From: RFXV01 sp038150465
GTDB lineage: Bacteria; Bacteroidota; Bacteroidia; Flavobacteriales; Schleiferiaceae
Length of the DNA stretch: 60,987 nt
Direction: 5' to 3'
Assembly: GCA_038150465.1 (NCBI GenBank)
Contig: JAYOTP010000013.1
Location: forward strand, 1 to 60,987
Shown: positions 8,907 to 17,703 of the stretch, piece after piece
Layout: each line of letters opens with the position of its first letter
Numbering within the stretch: position 1 is the stretch's first letter
The notes under the pieces: model-generated
Databases searched by the model: none
Told to the model about the DNA's origin: nothing
What the model saw: the letters and a program-made list of their open reading frames with translations, nothing else
Program-made: the position numbers and the translations under genes

Positions 8907-9682
8907 TCGATCGGCTTGTACGACGAAGGTATCTTAAAGGGAAAATTCAGCGGGCCTTGTTCAACGTTTTTTATGCCCAGGCGCAGGCGGACCGGCTGCT
9001 CGCCCCGAACCTCCAATTGGATCTCTGTTGGGTAGTGAAATCCCTTGTGTTGGGCATATCTTCCATACTGAACGAAGGCCTCTTCTTCGTACCCAGCCGC
9101 CTTCAAACGATAGGTGAATGGACGTCCTATCTCCCGGAAATAACAGATGTCGTGAATACTGCCACCAACTTGAAGTGGGCTTGTTGCAGGGATCAGACAG
9201 GCCTTGCCATCGTGCCTTGCCGTTGAGGATGTATCGAGAACGTCCGTCGGAAAATTACCGAGCAGGACAGCCTGAAGCAGTTGGAAAGGCAAACTCATTC
9301 CCAAAAGCTGCTCCAGTCCCCGTGCATCTCCTTCAAAATAGGTGCCCTCGAGTCGGTTGACCATCGCAAAGCGCTCGGCAGAAATGACTGCACGCATCAG
9401 TGGGAATCCCAAAAATGGGTCAGAAAGTTGCATCCAGACGAGGCTGTCGTGCCGCAGCCGAATCTCCAAATTGAACTCTGTACGCGTTTCTGCCTCTTGG
9501 AGAAGTGCCCGCGCTTCGACCTTCAATTCATTCGGTCGAAAGGCATGGGTGCGAAAGAATTCCGTTCCATCCGCCGCAGGGTCTGAGGAATCTGGCGACT
9601 GAACGAGTGGCTTCTTCGGTCCGCAGGCGAACAGGAGCAGAAGACAAGCGACCGATAAATACGCTTTATTCCTCCCTTTCAT
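8903..9682 (-). CDS. DUF4292 family lipoprotein
   Basis: A 259-residue lipoprotein: the hydrophobic signal ends in LLLLFAC (Cys20). The body has the look of the Bacteroidota DUF4292 family, distantly LolA/LolB-like, including a segment that reads as short antiparallel strands (VWMQLSDPFLGFPLMRAVIS). A role in outer-membrane lipid or lipoprotein handling is only an inference from that resemblance and from sitting between a TPR protein and an EnvC-like protein. It overlaps both neighbours (17 nt upstream, 4 nt downstream), indicating one transcript. Confidence 0.83.
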   Translation of the reverse strand: MKGRNKAYLSVACLLLLFACGPKKPLVQSPDSSDPAADGTEFFRTHAFRPNELKVEARALLQEAETRTEFNLEIRLRHDSLVWMQLSDPFLGFPLMRAVISAERFAMVNRLEGTYFEGDARGLEQLLGMSLPFQLLQAVLLGNFPTDVLDTSSTARHDGKACLIPATSPLQVGGSIHDICYFREIGRPFTYRLKAAGYEEEAFVQYGRYAQHKGFHYPTEIQLEVRGEQPVRLRLGIKNVEQGPLNFPFKIPSSYKPIE

Positions 9683-11390
9683 TCTCTTCGATCTTTTCGC
9701 GGATCTTCTCTGCTTCCTCTGTGCCCAGTTCCAGAGCTCGTTTCCAACTTATCAGTGCTCGTTCTGTCTTTCCAAGTTGAAAGAGGATATCGCCAAAATG
9801 ATCGAACAGGTCGGCCGATGGTTCCTCTGAAAGTTCCAGAGCCTGTTCCTGTTTCAGAAGCGCTTCTTGATATTGGGCCTTCTTGTAAAGGACCCAGGCC
9901 CAGGTGTCCAAATAAGTTGGATTGCCGGGGTCGATCTTGTTGGAGCGGATGGTCATTTCGAGGGCCTTGGTCAGATTTTCGCCGCGCTCGGCCAGGAAGT
10001 ATGCATAGTTGTTGAGACTCAAAGCATTGTCAGGGTCGAGTTTCAAGGCTTTTTCAAAGGCCTGGTCCGATTGCTCGTGATCGCCCAACTCATGATAGGC
10101 CTGACCCAGATTTGTAAATATCTGTTCGCGGATGAAGCGGTTCCCAAACGAAAGATCGAGTGCCTCTTCCCAGGAGTCAATGGCCATCTGGGTGGCGTCA
10201 GACTGCATTTGTCCTATGCCCAACATGAAGAGGGGGAAGGGTTCTGCAGGGAAACGGTCAGCGGCCATCTTGGCATCCCGCTCAAGACGCGACCATTCCG
10301 CCTGCTGTCCTGATAAGAGAAGTATTTGCTCCCAGATCTCGTATTTGTTCCCGTTGGGCAATTCCACCGCCTGGGCAAAGCATTCGTAGGCGTCTTCAAA
10401 CTGCTCGTCCCGCATATGCAGGTCGCCTTTGACGCTCCAGGATTTGGCGTCCATGGGTGCAGAGCGAACGGTCAGTTCCGCCAACTCAAAGGTTGCCGCC
10501 GTTAGCGCACTGTCGCCCTCACTGTGTATGTACATGTTGAGCAGTACAGCCACCTTGTCATCGATGTCGAGTTCTTCGCTGGCCATGGCCACCTTCAAAC
10601 AGGAGTAGGACTTGTCATAGGCTCCCTGAGTTTGGAAGTAACGGGCCAGACGCAGATTGGCCACAGGCTGTTCAGGATAGCGCTTCAAAACATCCTCCCA
10701 CAGCTCGCGCGCTTCGTCTATGCGGTCATTGGCCGCATACATTTCTGCCTTTTCCAGGCGGTACCTAAGGTCTGAAGGGTAGGCGCGGATCAGTCGATCC
10801 AATTGCTCGATCGCCTTTTCAAGCTCGCCCATTTCCAGATACAGCTGCTTTTTCTGTTCTGAGATCTCTTCGGTGATGCCCGTCTTTTTTTCCAGGGCAT
10901 CCAGGGTGCGAACAGCTGAAGGCCAGTCACGCATCTCCATGTAAACCGCAGCGAGTGTTTCAAAGGTCTCCGCCTTGGGGACCATTTGACGCAGATAGCG
11001 CTCCAAAATATCAGCGGTTGGTTCGAGCAGATCCAACTCGTAATGGATGCGTGCAGCCTCCTCCCAATGCCAGTCGCGGACTCCTTCAGCGACCAGACTT
11101 CGTTCCGCGTAATCCATGGCCGCAGCGGCATCTTTCAGTTCATGACTCAGGCGGGCCAGTTCAGAGAGGACCATGGCCTGGTCCGGTCTTATGCTGTCAC
11201 ATCGCTTAAAAGCGGAAAGGGCTGCACGATCCCGATCGGTGATCTTCAGCGTTTGGGCTTCCCAAAAGGAAGCCTTGAAATCGGCATCGGGGTCCTTCTC
11301 CATGGGCATTTGTCCCATGACAAGAAGTGGAAACAAGGCCGTTCCCCATACGAGCTTGCGTCTTAGCCCACCTGCTTTCCTATTTCTCAA
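9666..11390 (-). CDS. Tetratricopeptide-repeat protein
   Basis: A 574-residue exported protein. A signal sequence (about 1-27) is followed by TPR-like helical repeats across nearly the whole length, for example AYHELGDHEQSDQAFEKALK followed by LDPDNALSLNNYAYFLAERG. TPR arrays are protein-protein scaffolds and no enzyme motif is visible. Probably periplasmic. It is in the conserved Bacteroidota order nucleotidyltransferase-TPR-DUF4292-M23 and overlaps the nucleotidyltransferase gene by 11 nt and the DUF4292 gene by 17 nt. Confidence 0.86.
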   Translation of the reverse strand: MRNRKAGGLRRKLVWGTALFPLLVMGQMPMEKDPDADFKASFWEAQTLKITDRDRAALSAFKRCDSIRPDQAMVLSELARLSHELKDAAAAMDYAERSLVAEGVRDWHWEEAARIHYELDLLEPTADILERYLRQMVPKAETFETLAAVYMEMRDWPSAVRTLDALEKKTGITEEISEQKKQLYLEMGELEKAIEQLDRLIRAYPSDLRYRLEKAEMYAANDRIDEARELWEDVLKRYPEQPVANLRLARYFQTQGAYDKSYSCLKVAMASEELDIDDKVAVLLNMYIHSEGDSALTAATFELAELTVRSAPMDAKSWSVKGDLHMRDEQFEDAYECFAQAVELPNGNKYEIWEQILLLSGQQAEWSRLERDAKMAADRFPAEPFPLFMLGIGQMQSDATQMAIDSWEEALDLSFGNRFIREQIFTNLGQAYHELGDHEQSDQAFEKALKLDPDNALSLNNYAYFLAERGENLTKALEMTIRSNKIDPGNPTYLDTWAWVLYKKAQYQEALLKQEQALELSEEPSADLFDHFGDILFQLGKTERALISWKRALELGTEEAEKIREKIEENEREE

Positions 11391-12262
11391 GCGTACTGAA
11401 ATCTCCTATGCTCACATTTGTGAAGCGCCCATCGAACCGCACCTTGTTGCCGATCATGGATTGCTTGAGACGTACGTGACCGAGTTCGGACTCCCCACCG
11501 ATGATGCTGTGTTCGACCTGAACGTTTTCAAGACTGCTTCCTGCTCCAATGGAAACGCCAGGGCCAACTTCACTATTGCGCAATACAACCCCTGCGCCGA
11601 TAAAGCAGGGCGGATGGATCGTGCTGTTTTCCAACACGAGGTCACCAGCCTGGAGATCCTCTTCGTCCTTGACGAATTCCAGGATCTTTGAATTGGTGTC
11701 CACCGTTATGTTCTTGTTGCCACAGTCCATCCATTCGTTCACTGTACCCGATGTGAAGCGCTTGCCCTTGGCCTTCATATTCTCCAGAGCATCGGTGATC
11801 TGATACTCTCCTTTGTCCTTGATGTCGTTGTCTATCAGATACTGCAGTTCGCTTCGCAGGTTCGCCCCATCGCCGAAATAGTAGATGCCGATGATGGCTT
11901 CGTCNNNNNNNNNNNNNNNNNNNNNNNNNNNNNNNNNNNNNNNNNNNNNNNNNNNNNNNNNNNNNNNNNNNNNNNNNNNNNNNNNNNNNNNNNNNNNNNN
12001 NNNNTGCCACATCTTGGTGGTAGATGCTCCCTTTGGCGCCCTGAGACTTTGCTATCTCCAGCAGCTCCTGCTCTACATGCTGTCCAAAATCCCCGATGAT
12101 GTAGGCCACCTCATCCACTTTTTGACCGCATACCGAAACAATGTCCTCGACCAACCTTTGGACGATCGGTTTGCCGGCAATAGGTATCAATGGCTTGGGT
12201 GTGGTCAGTGTATGAGGTCTCATTCGCGTGCCTCTTCCCGCCATGGGTACAATGATCTTCAT
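11380..12262 (-). CDS. Sugar-1-phosphate nucleotidyltransferase with beta-helix tail (interrupted by assembly gap)
   Basis: NDP-sugar pyrophosphorylase that activates a sugar-1-phosphate for envelope polysaccharide synthesis; the exact sugar is unknown. The N-terminus MKIIVPMAGRGTRMRPHT carries the nucleotide-binding GxGTRxxP loop and TTPKPLIPI. The C-terminus (ENSTIHPPCFIGAGVVLRNS onward) is a left-handed beta-helix as in bifunctional family members. The ATG at 12262 was chosen because it opens directly on the Rossmann motif. The 100 N at 11905-12004 remove the middle and the reading frame changes across them, so the gap length is a placeholder. From family length I expect about 70 residues missing. 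It overlaps the TPR gene by 11 nt. Confidence 0.88.
11905..12004. other. Assembly gap (100 N) inside the nucleotidyltransferase gene
   Basis: A run of exactly 100 N with different flanks on each side. Coding on either side is in different frames, which shows that the true length is not 100. Confidence 0.95.
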
Positions 12263-12305
12263 GCTGTTTGTTTTTGCGTTGAATTGATGTTTCAGCCCAG
12301 GCTTT

Positions 12306-12761
12306 TCAGGCTTTGACTCCGGTGCTTCCAAATCCACCAGAACCCCTTTTGGTTTCGCTCAGTTCTTCGGCTTCTATCCATTGCACTCTTGAATGAGGGG
12401 CCACCACCATTTGCGCAATACGCTCTCCCGGGGCGATCTCATACGCCACATCCGAAAGGTTGACAAGGATCACGGAGATCTCGCCTCGGTAATCTGCATC
12501 AATGGTTCCTGGCGAATTGAGCACTCCTATTCCCTTCTTCAGTGCGAGGCCGCTTCGTGGACGCACCTGCGCCTCAAATCCAGCGGGAAGTTCGATGGAG
12601 AGCCCTGTGGGCACAAGTGTTCGCTCCAGAGGGCCGATAACAACTGGCGTTTGAAGATCTGCATGCAGATCCATGCCGGCAGAAAGGTCTGTCTTATACG
12701 CTGGGAGCGGTTGGTCTCCCGAGCGGACAACACGCACTTTTACTGCGTTGGTGTGCTCCAT
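12306..12761 (-). CDS. dut: dUTP diphosphatase
   Basis: Hydrolyses dUTP to dUMP and pyrophosphate, keeping uracil out of DNA and supplying dUMP for thymidylate synthesis. The 151-residue trimeric-type enzyme shows all five motifs: AGMDLHA, PRSGLALK, GTIDADYRGE (catalytic Asp), RIAQMV and the glycine-rich RGSGGFGSTG tail. The ATG at 12761 gives the usual length; a longer in-frame extension exists but overlaps the upstream gene. It overlaps the flippase gene by 22 nt and lies 43 nt from the nucleotidyltransferase gene. Its presence inside an envelope operon is a recurring Bacteroidota arrangement. Confidence 0.96.
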   Translation of the reverse strand: MEHTNAVKVRVVRSGDQPLPAYKTDLSAGMDLHADLQTPVVIGPLERTLVPTGLSIELPAGFEAQVRPRSGLALKKGIGVLNSPGTIDADYRGEISVILVNLSDVAYEIAPGERIAQMVVAPHSRVQWIEAEELSETKRGSGGFGSTGVKA

Positions 12762-14200
12762 TTTTGCCAGTTCTTGCGTTCGAAAATAAGGATGATCAAG
12801 AGATAGGGCAGCACAAAAATGAGTGCCGACATTCCGTGCTGCAATTGCCACCACCATGCCGCTGCGCCGAGTGCGATCGCCGAAGTGAAATAGCCCGCGA
12901 GGCGGGGCCAATCATAGGGGATCCTGGCTTTTGTGGTTCCGAGAACAGCATTCAACAGGGCCATGGCCGAATACGCGCATAGAGTGGCCCAGGCCGCGCC
13001 CATCCACCCCATCCTTGGGATAAGCCAAAGGTTGAGTGCCACGGTGACCAAAAGTCCTGTTCCCGTAACGACTCCGGCATACCAGGTCTTGTTCTCCAGT
13101 TTGTACCAGATGGACAGGTGGGCATTGAGGCCAAGCACATAATTGGCTGCGAACAAGACCGGTGCTGCGCTCAGGCCGATCCAAAATTTTTCATCGATGA
13201 AATGCTGTGCCCAGGGGAGTGCGGCATTCAACGCAATGAACAGCCCCCCCAGAAATAGGGTGTAGTAAAGCAGGATCTGAGCGTTCATCTCCTTCCCGTC
13301 GCCGGCGGCGTTCATTCGAAAGAAAAATGGTTCGGCTGCGTAGCGATAGGCCTGAACAAAAAGCACGAGCAAAATAGAAAGCTTGTAGACCGCTCCATAA
13401 ACGCCCAAGTCGGCCATGGCCTGATGCTCGGGAAGCAGATATTTGATGAACTGCCGGTCGGCCAGTTCATTGGCGATCCCTGCCAGACCCGCCAGCATCA
13501 GAGGCAATCCATAAGACATCAGACGGATCCATTGATCCCTGTCCCAACGCCAGCGGCCGAATAAAAGACGCCATTGAGGCAACAGGAGCAAGGTCATCAC
13601 CCCTGAGGCGCAGAGGTTCGCAGCGAGCACATAGGCGACTGGATCTTGCTGAAAAGCGATCGGCAAGAAGCTGCGCGCTCCTTCAAGGCCAGGGACCGCA
13701 TCGAAAAGCAGCAAGTTGAGCAGAATGTTCGTTCCGATCAGTGCGAACTTGATGGCCGCAAAATGAGCAGCCTTGCCGCTTAATCGCAACCGGGCAAAGG
13801 GGAGAGCGGCCAACACATCCAGACACAAGATCCACACCATGCACCGCAGGTATCCCAGTTGGCCCTCATATCGGAGCGCCGAACCCACTGAGCCGATGTT
13901 CCATTCGAAAAGACCATAGAAGAGCAAGGTGCTGACGATCAAAGAACTCAAGGCTGTGCGGAAGACAGCATCGGTTCGTTCAGGAGCCGCGCCGTGGTAG
14001 AAGAAGGCCGTTTCCATTCCATACGTCAGCAGGACGATACACACCGCGACCCATACATAGAGATCGGTCACCACTCCAAACTGTTGCTGGGTCATGGCCG
14101 CCGTGTGCAAAGGGACAAGCAGGAAATTCAACAATCGACCCAGGATGCTTGGCAAGCCATACAATGCCGTCTGACCGGCCAACTGTTTGAACGCCTTCAC
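12740..14200 (-). CDS. Polysaccharide/oligosaccharide flippase (Wzx/MurJ-like, MOP superfamily)
   Basis: An integral membrane protein of 486 residues with about 14 hydrophobic segments, opening with FKQLAGQTALYGLPSILGRL, which is typical of Bacteroidota polysaccharide-biosynthesis flippases. It is likely to move a lipid-linked glycan across the inner membrane; the substrate is unknown. I prefer the GTG at 14200 (VKAFKQLAGQ) over the longer frame to 14227, because a perfect TACCTTTG -7 box occupies 14212-14205 and would lie inside the longer version. The box ends 4 nt before the GTG, which implies a leaderless or nearly leaderless mRNA. It is first in the envelope operon running to 7563. Confidence 0.87.
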   Translation of the reverse strand: MKAFKQLAGQTALYGLPSILGRLLNFLLVPLHTAAMTQQQFGVVTDLYVWVAVCIVLLTYGMETAFFYHGAAPERTDAVFRTALSSLIVSTLLFYGLFEWNIGSVGSALRYEGQLGYLRCMVWILCLDVLAALPFARLRLSGKAAHFAAIKFALIGTNILLNLLLFDAVPGLEGARSFLPIAFQQDPVAYVLAANLCASGVMTLLLLPQWRLLFGRWRWDRDQWIRLMSYGLPLMLAGLAGIANELADRQFIKYLLPEHQAMADLGVYGAVYKLSILLVLFVQAYRYAAEPFFFRMNAAGDGKEMNAQILLYYTLFLGGLFIALNAALPWAQHFIDEKFWIGLSAAPVLFAANYVLGLNAHLSIWYKLENKTWYAGVVTGTGLLVTVALNLWLIPRMGWMGAAWATLCAYSAMALLNAVLGTTKARIPYDWPRLAGYFTSAIALGAAAWWWQLQHGMSALIFVLPYLLIILIFERKNWQKWSTPTQ

Positions 14201-14204
14201 GAAA

Positions 14205-14212
14205 CAAAGGTA
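14205..14212 (-). promoter_or_regulatory. -7 box for the flippase operon
   Basis: TACCTTTG on the minus strand, an exact match to TAnnTTTG, ending 4 nt before the GTG at 14200. It decides the start codon. No TTG is seen at the -33 distance. Confidence 0.6.
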
Positions 14213-14241
14213 ATCGGGGCCGTTCACGTAAGATGGACCTT

Positions 14242-14249
14242 ATCTTTGC
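14242..14249 (+). promoter_or_regulatory. -7 box for the M28 peptidase operon
   Basis: TATCTTTG is an exact match to TAnnTTTG, 22 nt upstream of the ATG at 14272. It lies back to back with the flippase promoter; the two boxes are 29 nt apart. Confidence 0.6.
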
Positions 14250-14271
14250 GTTTCACTCGAAACCCCAAGAA

Positions 14272-16041
14272 ATGAAGCGCCTTACACTGCTCATTCCCTT
14301 TGTATTTTACTCACTACTGCTCACCGCACAAAAAGGACGTCCGGTTGCACCGGGTATGAACGGCGTCATCTCGCCGATCTCGGAAAGTGCCCCCGCGGAG
14401 CGCAGTTCCGATGCATCTGTTGACTGCCCGCCGTCCATCAGCTACCTGAACGAAAAAATACGGCAGCACATCACCTACCTCGCCTCAGATGAACTTCGGG
14501 GCAGGCATCCAGGCACCCGAGGCGAACAGCTGGCTGCAGAATACATCAAGAACGCCTTTATAAACAGCAAGGTCACTCCTCTTCACGGTGGATCATTCTT
14601 TCAGGAATTCCCCATCATGGACGGCATCCAGATGAAAGAAGGAAACTTCCTGAAGATCCGCCGCAACCAATGGGCTGTTTCGGACAGCACCTATTACCCG
14701 ACCCAATACACAGAAAACGGGTCCTATAAGGGCAAGTGTTATTACGCGGCGTACGGTATCGTGGCGCCTGAGCTCAATCGTGACGATTACGCTGGCCTCA
14801 AGATCGAGGGGAAGGCTGTGGCACTGAATATTTCCTCGCCAGACGGCATTCATCCACACTCGGAATTCTCACGCTATGAAGACCTCAGCGGCCGAATTGA
14901 ACTGGCCAAAGAAAAGGGCGCTGCCGCCATCGTTCTCATCGACCCGGAAGGTTCCCGCAGCGTTCCAAGAAAGTTCCGGAAACGATTGAACATGGGCATC
15001 CCGGTCGTTTTCGTAGCCAATAAGGAGGAGGCACAACGTCTGATGCGTAAGACCAAGATCAAACTGCATGTGCAAGTGGAGGACAGGGTGCTGACAGCAA
15101 AGAATGTGATCGGCTTTTTGGACCGTGGACAAAAAAGAACCGTGGTGATCGGTGCCCATTACGACCATCTGGGAATGGGCCGTGAAGGCTCACTTTACCG
15201 CGGAGCGCCGGCCATCCATAATGGAGCAGACGACAATGCCAGTGGAGTGGCGGGTATGCTCGCTTTGGCCGAACATCTCTCTGCCGTTCAGGACGGTGTC
15301 GGTCTTGCCGACAAAAATTATCTCTTCATTGCTTTTTCTGGGGAAGAAAAGGGCCTCCTTGGCTCCAATTTCTTTATCAAATCAAACGCTTACGAAAAAG
15401 AATCCATGGACTACATGATCAATATGGACATGATCGGTCATTTGGAAGAAGATGGGAAGCTCATCATCAACGGGGTGGGCACAAGCTCAAGTTTTGAGCG
15501 CATCATCAAGCACAACCCGTGCATAGAAGTCAAGATCAAGACCACTAAAGGCGGCATTGGCCCCAGCGACCATACTTCTTTCTACAATGCGCAGGTGCCG
15601 GCTTTGCACTTTTTCACCGGACCACACGAATACTATCACCGTCCGACCGATGATGTAGAAATCATTGAATTTGAGGGAATCACAAAAACGCTGGACTACA
15701 TTCTCGGAATGATGGATGAGTTGAATCGGGAAGGCATGCTCGAATTCACCCCTACTCCAGAGGAGAATCAGGCCAGTGCACCTCGTTTCACCGTAACGCT
15801 CGGAGTAGTTCCCGACTACGCCTATAGCGGAAAAGGTATGCGCATAGACGGGGTGACAGAGGGCAAACCGGCCCACAATGCCGGTCTTTTGGCTGGAGAC
15901 GTCGTTGTTGAACTGGACGAAAAAAGAGTGACCGATATGATGAGCTATATGCGTGCGCTCAGCAAGCTGAAAAAGGGCATGCAAACCTCTGTCAAGGTTC
16001 AAAGAGGCAAGCGTCGGATGGTCTTTTCCATCCAGTTTTGA
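14272..16041 (+). CDS. Secreted M28-family metallopeptidase with PA insert and PDZ domain
   Basis: A 589-residue protein with a signal peptide (MKRLTLLIPFVFYSLLLTAQ), so exported. The M28 di-zinc catalytic core is intact by eye: IGAHYDHLGMG, HNGADDNASG, FSGEEKGLLGS, NMDMIGHL and the final ligand in FTGPHEYYHRPTDD. A protease-associated-like insert precedes the core. A C-terminal PDZ-type segment (about 500-589, GKPAHNAGLLAGDVVVELD) could bind peptide ends. It is probably an aminopeptidase of the cell envelope. The start at 14272 was chosen because it opens the signal peptide. Its stop overlaps the gpsA start by 4 nt. Confidence 0.92.
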   Translation: MKRLTLLIPFVFYSLLLTAQKGRPVAPGMNGVISPISESAPAERSSDASVDCPPSISYLNEKIRQHITYLASDELRGRHPGTRGEQLAAEYIKNAFINSKVTPLHGGSFFQEFPIMDGIQMKEGNFLKIRRNQWAVSDSTYYPTQYTENGSYKGKCYYAAYGIVAPELNRDDYAGLKIEGKAVALNISSPDGIHPHSEFSRYEDLSGRIELAKEKGAAAIVLIDPEGSRSVPRKFRKRLNMGIPVVFVANKEEAQRLMRKTKIKLHVQVEDRVLTAKNVIGFLDRGQKRTVVIGAHYDHLGMGREGSLYRGAPAIHNGADDNASGVAGMLALAEHLSAVQDGVGLADKNYLFIAFSGEEKGLLGSNFFIKSNAYEKESMDYMINMDMIGHLEEDGKLIINGVGTSSSFERIIKHNPCIEVKIKTTKGGIGPSDHTSFYNAQVPALHFFTGPHEYYHRPTDDVEIIEFEGITKTLDYILGMMDELNREGMLEFTPTPEENQASAPRFTVTLGVVPDYAYSGKGMRIDGVTEGKPAHNAGLLAGDVVVELDEKRVTDMMSYMRALSKLKKGMQTSVKVQRGKRRMVFSIQF

Positions 16042-17036
16042 GTACGGCCCCAAAGATCGCTGTTGTCGGTGGCGGCAGCTGGGCCACTGCGCTCGTCAAG
16101 ATCCTCTGCGAGCAATTGGATTATGTCGGCTGGTGGATCCGCTCAAAAGAGCAGGTGGATCATATTCGCATGTACCACCACAATCCGCGCTATCTGAGCA
16201 GTGTGGAGCTCCCGACCGAACTCATCGATGTGCACGACGATCTCGAGCATATCGTCTCGGAAGCTGATGTGCTGATCTTCGCCATCCCCTCTGCCTTCTT
16301 GAAGAGCAGCCTTTCTGCCTATCCAGATCTTGACCTCAGCCAAAAAACAGTGGTCTCGGCCATCAAGGGCATCGTTCCCGATGACCGTCTTATCGTCGGG
16401 GAATATTTTCATCGCCACTATTCTGTGCCCATGGACCGGATCGGAGTAGTGACCGGGCCCTGCCACGCAGAGGAAGTGGCTCTTGAACGGCTCTCCTACC
16501 TGACGGTTGCTTCCGAAAGCGAATCGCTTTGCCAATTGATCAGCAGTTCGATGGAATGCGACTACATCCGGATGGAGCAGTCCGATGACATCTACGGAAC
16601 CGAGTACGCGGCCGTTCTGAAAAATGTATATGCTGTGGCCGCTGGCATCTGCCACGGACTGGGGTATGGAGACAACTTTCAGGCGGTGCTGGTAAGCAAC
16701 GCCGTTCGCGAACTGAAACGCTTCATCAAAAATGTGCACCCCATCAAGCGAGACATCACAGATTCGGCCTACCTGGGCGATCTGCTGGTGACCACTTACT
16801 CTCAGTTCAGTCGGAACCGTTTGTTCGGAAATATGATCGGGAAGGGCTATACCATACGTTCGGCCCAAATGGAAATGAATATGGTCGCTGAAGGCTACTA
16901 CGCCAGCCGACTGGTGGAAATGATCCGCTCAGATAAGGACATTAAAATGCCCGTAGCACGCGCTGTGCACCGGATCCTGTATGAAGGCAAAGGACCGCGC
17001 AAGACCATCGCTGCACTCGCTCAGAAGATCCATTGA
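16038..17036 (+). CDS. gpsA: Glycerol-3-phosphate dehydrogenase [NAD(P)+]
   Basis: Reduces dihydroxyacetone phosphate to sn-glycerol-3-phosphate for phospholipid synthesis. The 332 residues are normal length. The N-terminal Rossmann loop is GGGSWATALVKIL, SAIKGI and VVTGPCHAEE follow, and the catalytic-lysine region is in VLKNVYAVAAGICHGLGYGD. The start codon is TTG at 16038, overlapping the M28 stop as TTGA; no better start exists upstream, and the Rossmann motif begins eight residues later. Translational coupling to the peptidase gene is likely. The nitroreductase gene follows after one base. Confidence 0.94.
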   Translation: MSTAPKIAVVGGGSWATALVKILCEQLDYVGWWIRSKEQVDHIRMYHHNPRYLSSVELPTELIDVHDDLEHIVSEADVLIFAIPSAFLKSSLSAYPDLDLSQKTVVSAIKGIVPDDRLIVGEYFHRHYSVPMDRIGVVTGPCHAEEVALERLSYLTVASESESLCQLISSSMECDYIRMEQSDDIYGTEYAAVLKNVYAVAAGICHGLGYGDNFQAVLVSNAVRELKRFIKNVHPIKRDITDSAYLGDLLVTTYSQFSRNRLFGNMIGKGYTIRSAQMEMNMVAEGYYASRLVEMIRSDKDIKMPVARAVHRILYEGKGPRKTIAALAQKIH

Positions 17037-17037
17037 A

Positions 17038-17603
17038 ATGGATCCGCAGCACAAAGGCCATAAAGCATACCGACCGAGTCTTCCCAGCGAGTCGGAACTT
17101 CTCGCAAAGAGTGCGGCATTGCGGGGACAGATGGAACAACGGCGCAGCCTGCGCTTTTTCAGCAAACGTTCTGTTCCTGAGCAGGTGATCCAAGACCTGA
17201 TCATGACTGCGAGTTCAGCACCCTCAGGCGCCAACAAGCAACCCTGGTCCTTTGTGGCCGTCTCTGCGATCGACCTCAAAAAACAGGTTCGGGCTGCGGC
17301 AGAAAAAGAAGAGCGTGATTTTTATGCGCACCGGGCACCTGATTCGTGGCTCAAAGACCTGGAACCCTTCGGTACCGATGCCAACAAGCCCTTTCTGGAA
17401 GATGCGCCTTGGTTGATCGTGGTCTTCAGGGAAAATGTCGACCCCATGGGCGGCAAGAACTACTACGTTCAGGAGTCCGTCGGGATCGCCTGTGGATTTC
17501 TGATCTCAGCCATTCACCAGATCGGATTGGTCACCCTGACCCACACACCCAGTCCGATGAATTTTTTGAGTTCGCTTCTCGACCGACCGGCCAATGAAAA
17601 GCC
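17038..17603 (+). CDS. Nitroreductase family protein (3' end lost in gap)
   Basis: An FMN-dependent nitroreductase-like oxidoreductase. About 188 residues are visible, starting MDPQHKGHKAYRP. The family signature is clear: RRSLRFFSKRSVP (FMN phosphate contacts), ASSAPSGANKQPWSF, and QESVGIACGFLISAIHQIGL. The substrate is unknown. The reading runs into the 100-N gap, and the last stretch, expected from family length to be some tens of residues, is missing. It begins 1 nt after the gpsA stop, so it belongs to the M28-gpsA transcript. Confidence 0.88.
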
Positions 17604-17703
17604 NNNNNNNNNNNNNNNNNNNNNNNNNNNNNNNNNNNNNNNNNNNNNNNNNNNNNNNNNNNNNNNNNNNNNNNNNNNNNNNNNNNNNNNNNNNNNNNNN
17701 NNN
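17604..17703. other. Assembly gap (100 N) between two convergent genes
   Basis: A run of exactly 100 N. It hides the 3' ends of both the nitroreductase gene (+) and the patatin-like gene (-). The flanks share no sequence. Confidence 0.95.

Noticed and set aside
17514..17603. Apparent continuation of the patatin-like gene past the gap, giving a C-terminus GFSLAGRSRSELKK
   Set aside because: That stretch is the antisense of the nitroreductase gene; the frame is carried through only because the N run has arbitrary length.
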